A stretch of 64,000 nt of DNA from Jiella mangrovi. Lineage in GTDB: Bacteria > Pseudomonadota > Alphaproteobacteria > Rhizobiales > Rhizobiaceae. Of this stretch, positions 62,199-64,000 are shown one piece after another. How positions within the stretch are numbered: position 1 is the first letter of the stretch; each line of letters opens with the position of its first letter. Made by a program: the position numbers and the translations under genes. A model generated the notes under the pieces. It did no database searches and had not been told where the DNA came from. It saw only the letters and a program-made list of their open reading frames with translations. The stretch covers positions 62,001 through 126,000 of the forward strand of contig NZ_JAGJCF010000016.1 of NCBI RefSeq assembly GCF_017815135.1, written 5' to 3'.

Positions 62199-62855
62199 TC
62201 ACTGAGCCGGGGCACCCGCGTTCTTTGCCGCGTTCTGGGCGTCCTCGAACTTCTTGCGACGCTCCTCGGCCTGCTTCTGCAGCGCGTCGTTCAGTTCCTT
62301 CTGGCGCTCGGCAAGCGCCGACTGATCCTTCGCCGGGCCGTCATAGGCGTCGGTGAAGCCTTTCAGCGTGACCGGGATCGGATTTGCCTGACGCTGGAAG
62401 TTGATCGAGGTGACAACCATCTGGTTGCCCTTCTTCATGCTGTTCACCATGGCGTCGGTCAGTTCCGCCTCGGCGATGCAGCGGTTCGGAAAGCAGACCG
62501 AATAGTTCAGCGTCTGCGGCTGATTGTTGTCGATCTTGACCTGAACACCCGCCGGGATGACGCGACCGGTGGGAACGACGGCCTGGATGACCTTCTGGTT
62601 CACCTTGCCCTTGACGTTGATCAGATTGACGGCGGTGATCAGCTGGCGGGTATCGGCAATCAGCGAGTACTGGGTGTTGCAGATGTCGTTCTCGCCCTGC
62701 TTCGAGCAGACCTTGAACCACTCGGTCGGCATCACCTGTGGGCTCTGCTTGGCATCCTGGGCGTTTGCCAGGGGCGCACCGGCGAGCAGCGTGGCTGCAC
62801 CCACGAGCACGCCTGCAAGCTTGGAGAGCGAAGCGTTCTTCATCCGGTTCTGCAC
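62199..62855 (-). CDS. Invasion-associated locus B (IalB) family protein
   Basis: 218-residue exported protein. A signal peptide (LAGVLVGAATLLAGAPLANA) precedes an IalB domain: PTEWFKVCSKQGENDICNTQYSLIADTRQLITAVNLINVKGKVNQKVIQAVVPTGRVIPAGVQVKIDNNQPQTLNYSVCFPNRCIAEAELTDAMVNSMKKGNQM. The four cysteines (WFKVC, DICN, YSVCFPNRC) likely form two disulfides. A charged C-terminal coil (QSALAERQKELNDALQKQAEERRKKFEDAQNAAKN) follows. The Bartonella namesake promotes erythrocyte invasion, but the family is widespread in free-living Hyphomicrobiales, so virulence is not implied. Confidence 0.92.
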   Translation of the reverse strand: MQNRMKNASLSKLAGVLVGAATLLAGAPLANAQDAKQSPQVMPTEWFKVCSKQGENDICNTQYSLIADTRQLITAVNLINVKGKVNQKVIQAVVPTGRVIPAGVQVKIDNNQPQTLNYSVCFPNRCIAEAELTDAMVNSMKKGNQMVVTSINFQRQANPIPVTLKGFTDAYDGPAKDQSALAERQKELNDALQKQAEERRKKFEDAQNAAKNAGAPAQ

Positions 62856-63187
62856 GGCCTGATGTCCTTTCGGCGCGTTAATTCCAAATCAATGGCGGTT
62901 CCTTAACGAGCCCGGACGTCTTTCGCAAATACGGCGGTTTGAGGGCTCGCACGGGCTGAGGTTATGATACGGGCCGCAGCGTCAGGCGGTGATGGCCATT
63001 ATGGGCACCTCCATGACCGCATCGAGAGGCCGAAGAGATTGCCCCGCATCCCGAAAGGCCGGCGATCCGGCCATTATTTGCCTTGCGTCCGCGCGTGTCT
63101 CGGCTAGCCTGCCGCGGCGCTCGGGTGGCCACTCCGGATATGGATTGACGGGGCTGCGCACCAGGGGCCGAACGTGGGAGAACGATC
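62856..63187. other. Divergent promoter region ialB-like / alcohol dehydrogenase
   Basis: 332 bases between divergent start codons. Only short AT-richer patches (around 62880-62935) stand out, fit for the ialB promoter. No repeat, RNA or small gene could be supported. Confidence 0.4.
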
Positions 63188-64000
63188 TTGACCACCATAC
63201 GCGCCGCCGTCCTCAATGAATCCCCTGTGAATGCGCCTTACGCAAAGACGCGCCCGCTTTCGATCGAGACACTCGATCTGAAAGATCCCGGCCGCGGCGA
63301 GATCCTCGTGCGCGTGAAGGCCGCGGGCCTCTGTCATTCCGACCTGTCCGTCGTCAACGGCGCCAGACCCCGGCCGGTGCCGATGGCCCTTGGCCACGAG
63401 GCGTCCGGCGTCGTCGAGGCGCTCGGCGAGGGTGTCGACGATCTCGAGGTCGGCGATCACGTCGTGATGGTCTTCGTTCCCTCCTGCGGCCATTGCCTGC
63501 CCTGCGCGGAGGGACGCCCGGCCCTGTGCGAACCCGGCGCGGCGACGAACGGCGCGGGAACGCTGCTCGGCGGCGCAATCCGCCTCACCTATCGCGGCGA
63601 ACCCGTGCATCACCACTTGGGCGTCTCGGCCTTCGCCGAGGCCGCGGTCGTCTCGCGCAACTCGGTCGTGAAGGTCGACAAGGATCTGCCCTTCGAGCAT
63701 GCCGCACTATTCGGCTGCGCGGTCCTCACCGGTGTCGGCGCTGTGGTGAACACCGCCGGCGTGCGCGCCGGCCAGCGGGTCGCCGTCATCGGCCTCGGCG
63801 GCGTCGGGCTGGCGGCGCTTCTCGGCGCAAGGGCGAGCGGCGCCGGCCAGATCATCGCCGTCGATCCGATTGAAGAGAAACGCGCGCTGGCGCTCGAACT
63901 CGGCGCGAGCGAAGCGATCGATCCGCGCGAAGACGGGGCCGACGCCAAGATCAAGGCAATGACGAGCGGCGGCGTCGATGCGGCGATCGAGCTTGCCGGC
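63188..64000 (+). CDS. Zinc-dependent alcohol dehydrogenase, 3' end beyond window
   Basis: First 271 residues of an MDR zinc alcohol dehydrogenase (typically about 370). TTG at 63188 is the likely start (GGGAG eight bases upstream; MTTIRAAVLNES is the family N-terminus). Catalytic zinc ligands are Cys49 (AAGLCHSDLS) and His70-Glu71 (GHEASG); structural zinc cysteines are Cys100, 103, 106 and 114 (SCGHCLPCAEGRPALCEPG). The NAD-binding GLGGVGLAALLGA is followed by VDPIEEKR, where Asp favours NAD. The loop and length point to the class-III-related group of iron-free ADHs. The window ends in the Rossmann domain. Confidence 0.93.
   Translation, partial: MTTIRAAVLNESPVNAPYAKTRPLSIETLDLKDPGRGEILVRVKAAGLCHSDLSVVNGARPRPVPMALGHEASGVVEALGEGVDDLEVGDHVVMVFVPSCGHCLPCAEGRPALCEPGAATNGAGTLLGGAIRLTYRGEPVHHHLGVSAFAEAAVVSRNSVVKVDKDLPFEHAALFGCAVLTGVGAVVNTAGVRAGQRVAVIGLGGVGLAALLGARASGAGQIIAVDPIEEKRALALELGASEAIDPREDGADAKIKAMTSGGVDAAIELAG

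Overview
The window is a 64 kb piece of a GC-rich (well over 60% G+C by eye) alphaproteobacterial chromosome. Several genes point to the Hyphomicrobiales (Rhizobiales): a phosphatidylcholine synthase, a MucR/Ros regulator, an IalB-family protein, a DUF882 peptidase-like protein, and an ornithine decarboxylase with a long leader of the kind that carries the alphaproteobacterial speF RNA. REP/RIME-like palindromes between genes fit this. Genus cannot be fixed from the sequence alone. Coding is dense, with no rRNA, tRNA, CRISPR array, prophage or insertion sequence recognised.

Layout. 1-3115: 3' part of a large autotransporter. 3116-4000: palindrome-rich gap. 4001-9530: 2-oxoacid TRAP binding protein (TakP-like), a class I glutamine amidotransferase-like hydrolase, a DUF1007/NicO nickel-cobalt exporter pair, an L,D-transpeptidase and a DM13 protein. 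9621-14944: LysR regulator, ornithine decarboxylase with its leader, a GNAT enzyme, and an HxlR/SDR/VOC cluster. 15476-20905: YcaQ/AlkX-type DNA glycosylase, GST, D-Ala-D-Ala ligase, and a MarR/MFS efflux pair. 21316-30601: malate synthase G, a CrbS-like transporter-kinase hybrid with a LuxR-type response regulator, a Crp/Fnr regulator, a universal stress protein and a small membrane protein. 30666-32168: an msrA remnant and a BMP-family binding protein. 32494-39370: a catabolic island with a complete TRAP transporter (its small permease fused to a TM2/coiled-coil module), a VanA-like Rieske oxygenase, a GntR regulator and a VanB-like reductase. 39539-43497: K+/H+ antiporter, pgk and an SGNH hydrolase. 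43998-48433: MucR, DUF882 protein, alpha/beta hydrolase. 48640-54015: a two-armed version of the E. coli yjfIJKLMC set around a PspA-family protein, with a potassium-channel/RCK gene added. 54117-64000: EamA transporter, GlgX, quinone oxidoreductase, phosphatidylcholine synthase, UbiH-like hydroxylase, AEC transporter, HspQ, IalB and a truncated zinc alcohol dehydrogenase.

How genes work together. The most system-like locus is 48640-54015: a PspA/IM30 protein and DUF2170 diverge from an operon encoding a K+ channel, DUF2491, DUF350, a DUF1190 lipoprotein and a glutathionylspermidine-synthase-like ATP-grasp enzyme. This looks like an envelope-stress module of unknown biochemistry. The second is 32494-39370, where uptake, O-demethylation/hydroxylation and control of an aromatic acid are plausibly linked by two identical GntR-like palindromes spaced 105 bp apart. 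The third is malate synthase G beside a CrbS/CrbR-like acetate-sensing pair. Non-coding points of note are the ornithine decarboxylase leader, an orphan terminator implying an unannotated transcript near 21 kb, and a dispersed ~95-bp repeat seen three times.
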